A stretch of 64,000 bases of DNA, taken from assembly GCA_963815285.1 (NCBI GenBank), contig CAWFGB010000009.1, positions 349,747-413,746 of the forward strand, read 5' to 3'. Each line of letters opens with the position of its first letter. The first letter of the stretch is position 1. Shown here piece by piece: positions 41,535 to 49,634 of this stretch. Source of the stretch: JACCSI01 sp963815285. GTDB taxonomy: Bacteria; Acidobacteriota; Vicinamibacteria; Vicinamibacterales; UBA2999. Below the pieces are notes generated by a model, which saw only the letters and a program-made list of their open reading frames with translations, ran no database searches and had not been told where the DNA came from. The position numbers and the translations under genes are program-made.

Positions 41535-42326
41535 CTACGAGGCGCGAAGCGCCGAGTCCTTCTTGAGCGGATCTTCTCGGAGCCAGCGATTGGCCGGCGG
41601 CATCTTCCGCCGACGCAATCCGAATCGCGAGATGGCGTGGTGATCGATGTGCGCCATGGCATCGGCCACGTTGTCCGTTACCAGGAACAGATCGAGATCC
41701 GTGACGGAGACGGTGCCGTGTTCCACCATCTCCTTCAGAAGATCGGTGAACGGCTTCCAGTAGGCAACGCCCATCAAGACCACGGGAAACTGGCGAATCT
41801 TGCCGGTCTGAATCAGCGTCAGCGCTTCCGTCAACTCATCGAGCGTGCCCAACCCCCCCGGCAAACAGACAAACGCATATGAGTACTTGAAGAGCAGTAC
41901 CTTGCGCACGAAGAAGTAGTGACTGGTCACGTATCGATCGAGGTACGGGTTCGGCACCTGCTCGAACGACAACGCGATGTTGCAGCCAACCGAGCGTCCG
42001 CCAGCTTCTTTTGCTCCGCGATTGGCGCCTTCCATCACGCCGGGGCCACCGCCGGTCATCACCGTAAACCCGAGCTGGACCAGCCCTCGTCCGACTTCAC
42101 GGGCGAGTTCGTAGTACTGATGGTGTTCGGGAAACCTCGCGGAGCCGAACACCGTCACGCACGGGCCGACGAAATGCAGGACGCGAAAGCCGCGGATGAA
42201 GTCACGCGCGGCCCGGAACAGGATGAACAGTTCCTTGATCCGGGAATGCGGTCCTTCCAGGAAATGGCGGTCGTCTTCGGAGCGTTCAACAACGGGCGGT
42301 GGGGGACCAGTGGGGGAAGCCTTCAT
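41535..42326 (-). CDS. LOG family (TIGR00730) Rossmann-fold protein
   Basis: A 263-residue protein with the LOG signatures GGGPGVMEGANRGAKEAGG and PGGLGTLDELTEALT, which form the nucleotide and phosphoribose pocket. LOG enzymes hydrolyse nucleoside monophosphates (cytokinin-like or AMP) to base and ribose 5-phosphate. It belongs to the longer bacterial branch with an N-terminal extension (RHFLEGPHSRIKELFILFRA). I chose ATG 42326; ATG 42338 is in frame four codons upstream. The start codon lies in the loop of a perfect 11-bp hairpin. It follows the CsbD gene on the same strand. Confidence 0.88.
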   Translation of the reverse strand: MKASPTGPPPPVVERSEDDRHFLEGPHSRIKELFILFRAARDFIRGFRVLHFVGPCVTVFGSARFPEHHQYYELAREVGRGLVQLGFTVMTGGGPGVMEGANRGAKEAGGRSVGCNIALSFEQVPNPYLDRYVTSHYFFVRKVLLFKYSYAFVCLPGGLGTLDELTEALTLIQTGKIRQFPVVLMGVAYWKPFTDLLKEMVEHGTVSVTDLDLFLVTDNVADAMAHIDHHAISRFGLRRRKMPPANRWLREDPLKKDSALRAS

Positions 42327-42337
42327 GGCTTCCCCCA
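42311..42337 (-). promoter_or_regulatory. Perfect hairpin enclosing the LOG-gene start codon
   Basis: TGGGGGAAGCC-ATGAA-GGCTTCCCCCA on the minus strand forms an 11-bp stem with a 5-base loop that holds the ATG. The ribosome site (GGGGGAAG) would be paired in the stem. It occupies the gap between the csbD stop (42346) and the LOG start, so it could attenuate transcription or control translation. Confidence 0.6.
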
Positions 42338-42345
42338 TCCTAACG

Positions 42346-42555
42346 TCAGACGCCGGTCTCACGCTCCCTGCGCCAGCTGTCAATTTCGGTACGAATGCGC
42401 TCTTTTTCCCATCCGTACCGTTCTTGGAGCCGACCTTCCAGCTTTTCCAGCTTGCCGTCCACAACGTCGAGGTCATCGTCGGTCAGCTTGTTCCACCGCT
42501 GCCGCACTTCGCCACGCAATTGCTTCCACTGACCCTTGATAATGTCTTCGTTCAT
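42346..42555 (-). CDS. CsbD family stress protein
   Basis: A 69-residue hydrophilic helical protein with the CsbD pattern MNEDIIKGQWKQLRGEVRQRWNKLTDDDLDVVDG and GRLQERYGWEKERI. CsbD-like proteins accumulate under general stress; the mechanism is unknown. AGGCCTCC upstream (minus strand GGAGGC) serves as the ribosome site. It is followed on the same strand by the LOG gene and is divergent from the TonB receptor. Confidence 0.93.
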   Translation of the reverse strand: MNEDIIKGQWKQLRGEVRQRWNKLTDDDLDVVDGKLEKLEGRLQERYGWEKERIRTEIDSWRRERETGV

Positions 42556-42636
42556 GAGGCCTCCCTATCGGCTAGGCTTTGCACGGCTGATGCCAAGGCT
42601 GTTGTAAAGTCATACGGCTGAGCGCCCGCATTCATT

Positions 42637-44844
42637 ATGGGAACACTTCTGATCGCCACGTTATCCGTTCTCCTCACCGTTGGTCAGGCCACGGGCTTGC
42701 GTGGAACTGTTGTGGACAGATCCGGCGCGGCAGTGCCCGACGCGACGGTTGTGCTGCTGATGAACGGCGCCGAGCAAGCTGTTCCGGTCGCCGATGATGG
42801 AACCTTCGTCCTGAACAGCGCCGCCGGCGTGCTGCTCGTCCGCGCGCGCGGGTTTGCCGATGCCACTCAGACGATCGACGCAAGTACGCCCTTACCGCTC
42901 AGGATCGTTCTCCAACCCGCGAGCTTCGCCGACTCGGTCGTCGTCACCGCCGAGCGCGGGGAAGTGCGCCTGCCGAGCGCCGCGAGTGCGACGGTGATTA
43001 CATCGGCTGAACTCGCCAACAGCGCCGCGGGCGCCCTCGACGACGTGCTGCGTCAGACGCCCGGCTTCTCACTATTCCGGCGCGCATCATCGCGCACTGC
43101 GAACCCCACCACGCAGGGCGTCACGTTGCGGGGCGTGTCCGGATCGGGGGCCAGCCGCACGCTCGTGCTCGCTGACGGCGTCCCGCTCAATGATCCCTTC
43201 GGCAGTTGGGTCTACTGGAACCGCATTCCGTCCGCGGCCATCGAACGGGTCGAGGTCGTGCGCGGCGCCACCGGCGACCTCTACGGCGCTGATGCGCTTG
43301 GTGGAGTCGTTCAGGTGCTGACGTTTTCTCCAGCGCGCCCACGCCTGCGCGCTAGCCTCGAGGGTGCCTCCCATTCAACGGGTCGGGCATCGCTTTTCGG
43401 GGGGACGGCCCTGGGCCAGTGGACGGCGACCGCGGCCGGAGAATGGCTGCGGACCGATGGCGTGCTCACTATTGGTCCTGAGGTCGCGGGCCCCATTGAT
43501 GTTCCAGCGGACAGCGACTATGGAACCGGCTTTCTCGCCGTCGGAACTCAGCGCACGAACTGGCACGCCGCTGGGCGCTTCAGCGCTTACAGCGAGGACC
43601 GTGGCAACGGGACGCCGGCGCAGGTCAACTCCACCGCATGGCGGCAGATCTCTGGCGATGCCGGTGGCCTGGCCGGTGACGGGGCGTGGGAGGCGCGGGT
43701 CGCTGGCGGCAGCCAGGATTATTACCAGACGTTTTCAGTCGTCGCGACTGGCCGCGCGACCGAGCGACTGACGACCGAGCAGTGGACACCAACCGAGTTC
43801 GTCGCCGGCTCCGGCCAGTACACGCTGCCGATTGGTCGGCACACCCTTCTGGCTGGGGCTGAGGCACACCGTACCGAGTCCACGGTGGACGAGATCCGCT
43901 ATCTCCTGCAAGGCGGTGTCAACGTGCCCCAGCCGCCGGTGACTGTCGGCGGAACCGAGACCAGCGGCTCGTTCTTTGCCCGCGTGGGGATTGCCGCCTC
44001 CGACCGCATGACGATTTCGGCTGGCATCCGCGGCGATTTCTGGAACACCGATCCGCTCGCCGAAACGGATCCGGTCAAGGAGGCATCGTTTGCCAGCCCG
44101 CGTGTGTCAGTTGCCTACCGCATGGGAGACGTGCGCCTTCAGGGCGCGATCTATCGGGCCCACCGTACGCCGACGCTGAACGAGTTGTACCGCGGGTTTC
44201 GCGTCGGTAACATCCTGACGAACCCCAATTCGCAACTGGAGCCGGAGACGCTGACCGGGTTCGAGGCAGGGGCGCTGTACTCGCATGGGCAGGTGTCGTT
44301 GCGCGTCACGGCATTCGCGAACACGCTCGAGGGCGCTATTGCCAACTTCACTCTCGGTCAAGTGGGAGTCACGACGATCCGCGAGCGGAGAAATTCCGAC
44401 GAGATTCGCGCCAGCGGCGCCGAGCTCGAAGCCGACTTCCGCCCGTACCGGACGTTGAGCGTCAATGGCCAGGTGACGTTCACCTCGAGCCGGTTCCGCG
44501 GGTCAGTCGCAACGCCCACGCTCGAAGGGAATCGTGTGCCGCAGGTGCCGATCGTACAGTTCGGGACGGGGGTGACGTGGGCAGCACCGCAAATGATCAG
44601 CGTCGCCGCACAAGTGCGCGGGAGCAGCAGTCAGTTCGACGACGATCAGAACACGCCCGAGTTCGAGCTCGATCCTTACGCGACGCTCGATGTGATGGTG
44701 TCGCGGCCGTTCGCACGCTCGATGCAGGGCTTCTTCTCGGTTGAGAACGTGTTCGACGAGGACTACGACACCGGAAAAACGCCGCTGAGGACCATCGGCT
44801 GGCCACTGACCTTCAGGGCGGGCATCAGGGTGTCACTGCCATGA
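42637..44844 (+). CDS. TonB-dependent receptor with carboxypeptidase-regulatory-like N-terminus
   Basis: The 735-residue outer-membrane receptor has a signal peptide and then a beta-sandwich domain (LRGTVVDRSGAAVPDATVVL, residues about 20-100), the plug domain (SFADSVVVTAERG, TPGFSLFRRASSRTANPTTQGVTLRG, GADALGGVVQVL) and a 22-strand barrel ending in FSVENVFDEDYDTGKTPL and RTIGWPLTFRAGIRVSL. The motif PSAAIERVEVVRGATGDLYG is typical. The ligand is unknown. Its stop overlaps the start of a DinB-fold gene (ATGA), followed by a cytochrome, an unusual trio. Confidence 0.93.
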   Translation: MGTLLIATLSVLLTVGQATGLRGTVVDRSGAAVPDATVVLLMNGAEQAVPVADDGTFVLNSAAGVLLVRARGFADATQTIDASTPLPLRIVLQPASFADSVVVTAERGEVRLPSAASATVITSAELANSAAGALDDVLRQTPGFSLFRRASSRTANPTTQGVTLRGVSGSGASRTLVLADGVPLNDPFGSWVYWNRIPSAAIERVEVVRGATGDLYGADALGGVVQVLTFSPARPRLRASLEGASHSTGRASLFGGTALGQWTATAAGEWLRTDGVLTIGPEVAGPIDVPADSDYGTGFLAVGTQRTNWHAAGRFSAYSEDRGNGTPAQVNSTAWRQISGDAGGLAGDGAWEARVAGGSQDYYQTFSVVATGRATERLTTEQWTPTEFVAGSGQYTLPIGRHTLLAGAEAHRTESTVDEIRYLLQGGVNVPQPPVTVGGTETSGSFFARVGIAASDRMTISAGIRGDFWNTDPLAETDPVKEASFASPRVSVAYRMGDVRLQGAIYRAHRTPTLNELYRGFRVGNILTNPNSQLEPETLTGFEAGALYSHGQVSLRVTAFANTLEGAIANFTLGQVGVTTIRERRNSDEIRASGAELEADFRPYRTLSVNGQVTFTSSRFRGSVATPTLEGNRVPQVPIVQFGTGVTWAAPQMISVAAQVRGSSSQFDDDQNTPEFELDPYATLDVMVSRPFARSMQGFFSVENVFDEDYDTGKTPLRTIGWPLTFRAGIRVSLP

Positions 44845-45332
44845 CCGAGGCGTGGCTGGCCGGACCCGTCGAAGGGGTTGATCCGCTGCTGATGCCGGCG
44901 GCCCACTCGTTTCTTCAGGTGCGCCAAGAGACGACGCATTTGCTGGACGGCCTCGCTATCGAGCTGTTGTGGACAGCGCCCGGCGCATCCGCATCAATCG
45001 GCTTCCACGCCATCCATCTGGCCGGCGCCACCGATCGGCTGTTGACCTACGCGCGTGGCGAGGCGCTGTCAGACTCGCAGGCGGAAGTGGTCCGCGGCGA
45101 GACGACGGTGACTGGGCTTGACACGACTGAGGTGCTCGGTCGCGTCACTTCTGCCATGGACGCCGCGGTGGCGCAAGTTCGCGGCACGCCTCGCGAGACC
45201 CTCACCGCTGTCAGATTCGTCGGACGCAGGCGCCTGGCATCAACAGTGCTTGGGTTAATATTTCACGCAGCCGAACATGCGACGAGGCATGTCGGTCAGA
45301 TTGCGACTATTCGAAAGATTGTGTGCTCATGA
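44841..45332 (+). CDS. DinB-fold protein
   Basis: A 163-residue four-helix bundle of the DinB/YfiT metal-binding class. The expected three histidines are present: one in GFHAIHLAGATDRL (near residue 56) and the pair in FHAAEHATRHVGQI (about 140-155). They usually bind Ni, Zn or Fe in thiol-dependent transferases. The activity is unknown. It overlaps both the upstream receptor gene and the downstream cytochrome gene by four bases. It is the first of three DinB proteins in the window. Confidence 0.8.
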   Translation: MTEAWLAGPVEGVDPLLMPAAHSFLQVRQETTHLLDGLAIELLWTAPGASASIGFHAIHLAGATDRLLTYARGEALSDSQAEVVRGETTVTGLDTTEVLGRVTSAMDAAVAQVRGTPRETLTAVRFVGRRRLASTVLGLIFHAAEHATRHVGQIATIRKIVCS

Positions 45333-45724
45333 GAACCATCATTTTCGCGACCGCGCTCTGGGTGGCCGTGTTCGTGTCCGTGACGGTGTCTGGACAGGGG
45401 AAGTCCGTCAACGAGGGGGTCTACACTCCGGCACAGGCGACACGTGGGGAAACCGCCTTCGCCGCCTCCTGCACTAACTGTCACGACACCTCTCGCTTCA
45501 GCGGAAAGGATTTTCTCTCCACCTGGACCGGCAAGTCGCTGCACGTGCTGTTCGACCACGTCAACACGACCATGCCCGAAGACAATCCTGGCAGCCTGAA
45601 GCCACAGCAGTATGCCGATATCCTGGCGTTCTTCCTCAAGCTGAACGGCTACCCCGAGGGCAAAGATGAGTTGCCGGGCGACGCAGACGCCCTCAAAGAG
45701 ATCAAGTTCGACAACAAGAAGTGA
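45329..45724 (+). CDS. Periplasmic c-type cytochrome
   Basis: A 131-residue exported monohaem cytochrome. A signal peptide (MRTIIFATALWVAVFVSVTVSG) is followed by CTNCH (near residue 49) for haem attachment and a likely axial Met in TTMPEDNPGSL. YADILAFFLKLNGYPEGKDELP is the usual C-terminal helix of this small cytochrome family. It may pass electrons in the periplasm. It is coupled by overlap to the DinB gene. A strong hairpin starts at the stop codon. Confidence 0.9.
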   Translation: MRTIIFATALWVAVFVSVTVSGQGKSVNEGVYTPAQATRGETAFAASCTNCHDTSRFSGKDFLSTWTGKSLHVLFDHVNTTMPEDNPGSLKPQQYADILAFFLKLNGYPEGKDELPGDADALKEIKFDNKK

Positions 45725-45747
45725 CGCGCCGCGTTGTAGCGGCGCGT
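45724..45747 (+). terminator. Hairpin at the end of the receptor-DinB-cytochrome operon
   Basis: ACGCGCCGC-GTTGTA-GCGGCGCGT is a perfect 9-bp stem with a 6-base loop beginning at the cytochrome stop codon. No run of T follows, so termination is likely but not certain. Confidence 0.6.
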
Positions 45748-45951
45748 GAGCGCGTTTCGATCGAGTGTGTATCGATCGACTAACGACGCCGGCTCGCTCG
45801 AGAGCGGGGCGACGCTATGGCCGCAGGACCAAGCTGCCTTCGAGCTGGTTGTCCCACGAGCGCGACGCCGCCTGCCGCGAGCAGCGCAGATGAAGCAGGA
45901 CGCGAGGCGCCGCCGGACCTAGATTTTGATGCGTTATGCTAGCTGAACCCC

Positions 45952-46596
45952 GTGGAAACTGTCTTTCTCTTGTCGCCTGCGTACTGCGGCGGTCGGCGTG
46001 CGACATACTTGCTGCGCGAAGGTGCGACGATTGCGCTGGCGTCGAAGCTCAGGGAAAACATGCTCACGCTCGGCGAAGCGTTCAGCTTCATGAGCGGCCT
46101 CTACTTTCGAGGCAAACTTGAATACATGCGCGCGTTTGGGCGGCACTCTCCGCCCGGGCTGGTCATCACGCCCACGCGCGGCCTGCTGCCCCCAGAATCA
46201 GTTGTCACGGGCGCTCTGCTCCACGAGTTTGCGGCGGTTGATGTGGACGCGGCCGACGACCGCTATCGCGCGCCGCTGGTCAAGAGCGTGGCGGACCTGA
46301 AAAGGGCGCTCTCGCCGGATGCGCGAGTGGTGTTGCTCGGGAGCATCGCCACTGGAAAATACGTGGACGTTCTCACGCGCGCCCTCGGCGATTGCCTGCA
46401 CTTCCCAACCGACTTCGTGGGCCGCGGTGACATGAGCCGCGGGGGCCTGATGCTACGTTCGGTCGGGTCGGGCGTTGAGCTCGCCTACACGCCGCTTCGC
46501 TCCGACGTGCGTCGACACGGCGCGCGGCCGCCGAAGCTGGAGCCGCTCCGCGGCAGTGCAAAGACATCAGTTCCAGTGCGGAACGCGAGATTCTAA
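45952..46596 (+). CDS. Conserved hypothetical protein
   Basis: A 214-residue soluble protein from GTG 45952. It contains YCGGRRATYLLREGA, FSFMSGLYFRGKLEYMRAFG, VITPTRGLLPP, ARVVLLGSIATGKYVDVL, FPTDFVGRGDMSRGGLMLR and RRHGARPPKLEPL. The blocks have the look of a conserved enzyme family with charged and glycine-rich turns, but I cannot name it or assign a reaction. A TATGCT (45935-45940) may be the -10 box, giving a very short leader. It stands alone between a hairpin terminator and the SRPBCC gene. Confidence 0.7.
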   Translation: METVFLLSPAYCGGRRATYLLREGATIALASKLRENMLTLGEAFSFMSGLYFRGKLEYMRAFGRHSPPGLVITPTRGLLPPESVVTGALLHEFAAVDVDAADDRYRAPLVKSVADLKRALSPDARVVLLGSIATGKYVDVLTRALGDCLHFPTDFVGRGDMSRGGLMLRSVGSGVELAYTPLRSDVRRHGARPPKLEPLRGSAKTSVPVRNARF

Positions 46597-46752
46597 AATC
46601 CCGCGGAGCCACCAACGCGGGCTGACATTGCTCCTGCGATTTGAAAAACTAGGGTCTGCCGCCTAGTTAACCGTGGCGTTTGAGAACTTGCTGAGAAGCG
46701 GCATCGCGATTGCTAGGAAGGTTCTCGCGAAATTTCACATGGAGAGAATCGT

Positions 46753-47433
46753 ATGACTCGGAATGTGAGCGACTGGGAGCGTGTGGCGTCCGTGGCCGCA
46801 GGGGCCGCGCTTTTGTATCTGGCCACCAGGCAACGCCCGGGCAACCGACTTGCCACCTCGACCGGTTTGGGACTGGTCGCGCGCGGCATTGGGGGATATT
46901 GCCCAGTCAACGCAGCCGTGGGCCGAAACGCTGAGCGATCGGACACCAAGGTGGCGCTGAGCGGATCTCGCGGCGTGCTTGTCTACGAGAGCATCACCAT
47001 CAATCGCCCTGCGCCTGAGCTGTTCCGGTTCTGGCGTGACTTCAGCAACCTGCCGCGATTCATGGAACACCTCGATAACGTCAAGATGCTGAGCTCGACG
47101 CGTTCGGTGTGGACGGCCAAGGCCCCAGCCGGCATGCGTGTCAAGTGGGAAGCCGACGTGATCAACGAGATCGATGGCGAGTTGATTGGCTGGCAGTCCA
47201 CCGAGAACGCCGATGTGGCGACCGCCGGCTCAGTGCGGTTTGTCCCGGCTCCCGGCGGCGCCACCGAGGTTATCGTGCATCTGCAGTACGAGCCACCTGC
47301 GGGCAAGCTCGGCTCCTTCGTAGCGTCGTTGTTCGGCGAGGAGCCGTCCCAGCAGATTCGAGCCGACCTGCGGCGGCTGAAGACCATCCTCGAAACCGGC
47401 GAAGTGCCGCAGAGCGAGCCGCTCTACACCTGA
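46753..47433 (+). CDS. SRPBCC (cyclase/dehydrase-like) protein with N-terminal membrane segment
   Basis: The 226-residue protein starts MTRNVSDWERVASVAAGAALLYLAT, with one or two short hydrophobic helices and GYCPVNAA as in the YgaP-type (DUF2892) membrane segment. A START-like SRPBCC domain follows from about residue 75 (ESITINRPAPELFRFWRDFSNLPRFMEHL, VWTAKAPAGMRVKWEADVINEIDGELIGWQS). Such proteins bind hydrophobic ligands. This architecture often accompanies CsbD and DUF892 genes in stress islands. GGAGAG at 46741 is the ribosome site. Confidence 0.85.
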   Translation: MTRNVSDWERVASVAAGAALLYLATRQRPGNRLATSTGLGLVARGIGGYCPVNAAVGRNAERSDTKVALSGSRGVLVYESITINRPAPELFRFWRDFSNLPRFMEHLDNVKMLSSTRSVWTAKAPAGMRVKWEADVINEIDGELIGWQSTENADVATAGSVRFVPAPGGATEVIVHLQYEPPAGKLGSFVASLFGEEPSQQIRADLRRLKTILETGEVPQSEPLYT

Positions 47434-47442
47434 CAGACGGCG

Positions 47443-47487
47443 AAGGTTCCATGGTTCCAGAGTTGAACTTTGGAACCTTGGAACCTT
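47443..47487. repeat. Large hairpin of GGTTCCA repeats
   Basis: Arms at 47443-47459 and 47471-47487 (AAGGTTCCAWGGTTCCA and its complement) pair at 16 of 17 positions around an 11-base loop. It lies ten bases after the SRPBCC stop and may terminate transcription from either side. Similar GGAACC words appear at 14022-14038. Confidence 0.7.
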
Positions 47488-47590
47488 TGACACGTCAACG
47501 CGTGAGCGCCGATGTTCAGGGCTTGTTGCCACCGAGCCCCGACACATTGCTGTCGACCGCCGTCGGCAGCGCCGCTAATCTCCCCGCCAT

Positions 47591-48217
47591 CTAGCGCCGA
47601 CGCCGGTCGGCCGCCTTGGCGCGTGTCCCTTTAGTTGAGCTCGCGCGCCGTACTGCGCTGTTGCCCCGGGCTGACGCGCGCCCGCGTCCGGTTTCCTGCT
47701 CTTGGTCGTCTTCTTCTTCGTTGTCGGATTGGCCTTCAGCCACCGCTGCCTGGTTGATCTCGCCCTCGGCCAGCGCCGTGAGCTTCCTGTCCGTGGCCTT
47801 TTCCTCTTCGAGGGTCGTTTCGAGCAGCGACGTCACTTCGTCAAGGCCGAGCAGGCGAGCCCACTCGACACAGGTGCCGTACGCACCGATCTCGTAATGC
47901 TCGGCGCGTTGCGCGGCCGCGATAAGCGCTGCGTCCATCACTGCGCCCTCAGCATCCTCTTCCATCGTTTCCTTGCCCTCTTCGAGGATGCCGGCCATAC
48001 CAGAGCAGGGCTTCGACTTCACCTTTTCCCCGAGAGCTCCGAACACCTCTTCGAGGCGTCTGACTTGCTCCTGGGTCTCCTCGAGGTGCATCTCGAACGC
48101 CTCGCGGAGGTCTTCGTGATTCGCCGCCTTCGCCATCTTCGGCAGCGCTTTGGTCAGCTGCTTTTCAGCGTGGTATAGGTCCTTGATCTCGTCTACTAGC
48201 ATTTCGTGCAGTGTCAT
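47591..48217 (-). CDS. DUF892 ferritin-like protein (YciE-like) with basic C-terminal tail
   Basis: A 208-residue protein. Residues 1-155 form the YciE/YciF ferritin-like bundle: MTLHEMLVDEIKDLYHAEKQLTKALPKMA, LREAFEMHLEETQEQVRRLEEVF, AALIAAAQRAEHYEIGAYGT and LLETTLEEEKATDRKLTALAE, with the Glu/His residues that would bind a di-iron site. A stretch of acidic residues and then a tail with many Arg/Lys (GRGRASARGNSAVRRASSTKG to RRRR) follow. The tail resembles DNA-binding tails of Dps proteins. Stress function is assumed. Confidence 0.9.
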   Translation of the reverse strand: MTLHEMLVDEIKDLYHAEKQLTKALPKMAKAANHEDLREAFEMHLEETQEQVRRLEEVFGALGEKVKSKPCSGMAGILEEGKETMEEDAEGAVMDAALIAAAQRAEHYEIGAYGTCVEWARLLGLDEVTSLLETTLEEEKATDRKLTALAEGEINQAAVAEGQSDNEEEDDQEQETGRGRASARGNSAVRRASSTKGTRAKAADRRRR

Positions 48218-48392
48218 GCTTACTCCTCGGCCCGGGAGGGCCGGGTTCGTTACTGTGATTCGTTCACAGTTGTCTTCAGTTCTCTTCAGTCCGACAGCCG
48301 TTGCAAACGGCGGGCCGACACACCTCGCGGCACTGGGCTTGCTTCGATCATCGAGGTACGCCCAGCGAGCAATTCACCACGGAGGACGAGAC

Positions 48393-49634
48393 ATGGAACG
48401 GCAAGGCTCAGGAATCAGCAATCGAGAAACACCTGCGGCCGAAGAAAAAGAACGTCGAGAACATCCGCCTCAGAACACCGAGTCGCCCGATCCTGAGGAT
48501 GCCGCGGGACGCGTCGGCGAAGCGCCGATAGACGAGGTGCCGAATCGCCAGACGTCGCACAAAGCCGGATCTCGTTCAATGGCGCAGAAGGAAGCGAATA
48601 CGCGTTATCCGGACCGTGGAATGCCGGCAACACATAAGAAGGCTGGTGCGTTCGGCGCAGAACCCCGCGAGGTTTTGCTGCAGACGAAGGGGAGGACCGC
48701 GACGAGGTCTAGCGGCCCTACAATCGTCGGCGTGCGCATCGGGATAGACGTCGGCGGAACCAAGATCGAGGGCATTGCCCTCCAGGCCACGGGCGAGGTG
48801 CTGGTTCGGAAACGGGTCGAGACACCCCGCGGTGATTACCAGGCGACGTTGAGTGCCATTGCCGCGTTGGTCTCCGATCTTGAACACGCATCTGGCCAAG
48901 CTGGCTCGGTTGGAGTGGGCATTCCGGGGACCATCTCGAGCGGCAGTGGCCTCGTCAAGAATGCCAACTCAACATGGCTCAACGGTCGGGCCCTGGGACC
49001 GGATCTGTCGCGCCTTCTCGGCCGTCCCGTGCGTTTCGCGAATGATGCAAACTGCCTCGCCTTGTCGGAGGCCGCAGATGGTGCTGGCGCCGGAGCGCAG
49101 TCCGTATTCGGCGTGATCGTCGGCACGGGGACTGGGGCGGGAGTGGTGTTCAACGGAGCGGTCGTCGTCGGAGCGAACGGGATCGCGGGGGAGTGGGGCC
49201 ACAATCCGATGCCGTGGCCTCGCGCCGGCGAGTGGCCAGGGCCGGGGTGCTACTGCGGCCGCACCGGCTGCATCGAGACATTTCTATCGGGTCCGGGTCT
49301 GGTGAATGATTTCGAGCGCGTCACCAGACAGCGTGTGCCGGCGCAGGAGATTGTTGCTCGCGCCTCGGCCGGTGACCTCGCCGCCTCGCTTTGCCTGGAT
49401 CGCTATGAAGACCGATTCGCCCGAGCCCTGGCCAGCGTAATTAATCTGCTCGATCCGGAAGTGATTGTGCTCGGTGGGGGACTGTCGAACGTCGAGAGGC
49501 TCTATATGGCGATTCCGGCACGCTGGTCAGCCTTCGTCTTCTCGGACGTCGTGACGACGCGACTGGTGAAGGCAGCGCACGGCGACTCGAGCGGCGTCAG
49601 GGGCGCCGCCTGGCTGTGGCCCGCAGCTTCCTGA
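48393..49634 (+). CDS. ROK family sugar kinase, with hydrophilic N-terminal extension
   Basis: The kinase part (from about 48732) has DVGGTKIEG for ATP, FANDANCLALSEA with the catalytic Asp, GTGTGAGVVFNG, EWGHNP and the zinc motif CYCGRTGCIETFLSGPGL. It is closest to fructokinase/glucokinase or N-acetylglucosamine kinase types. In frame upstream lie 113 hydrophilic, disordered residues (MERQGSG..., KERREHPPQNTESPDPED) starting at ATG 48393 with a strong GGAGG seven bases before it. Without that part the kinase would begin at GTG 48732, right behind a TACAAT box. Either the kinase has an odd leader domain or a small stress-type gene has fused to it. Confidence 0.82.
   Translation: MERQGSGISNRETPAAEEKERREHPPQNTESPDPEDAAGRVGEAPIDEVPNRQTSHKAGSRSMAQKEANTRYPDRGMPATHKKAGAFGAEPREVLLQTKGRTATRSSGPTIVGVRIGIDVGGTKIEGIALQATGEVLVRKRVETPRGDYQATLSAIAALVSDLEHASGQAGSVGVGIPGTISSGSGLVKNANSTWLNGRALGPDLSRLLGRPVRFANDANCLALSEAADGAGAGAQSVFGVIVGTGTGAGVVFNGAVVVGANGIAGEWGHNPMPWPRAGEWPGPGCYCGRTGCIETFLSGPGLVNDFERVTRQRVPAQEIVARASAGDLAASLCLDRYEDRFARALASVINLLDPEVIVLGGGLSNVERLYMAIPARWSAFVFSDVVTTRLVKAAHGDSSGVRGAAWLWPAAS
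48719..48724 (+). promoter_or_regulatory. Possible internal -10 box for a leaderless ROK transcript
   Basis: TACAAT ends seven bases before GTG 48732, the first codon of the kinase domain proper (VRIGIDVGGTK). This spacing suits a leaderless message. No good -35 is visible. Confidence 0.35.
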
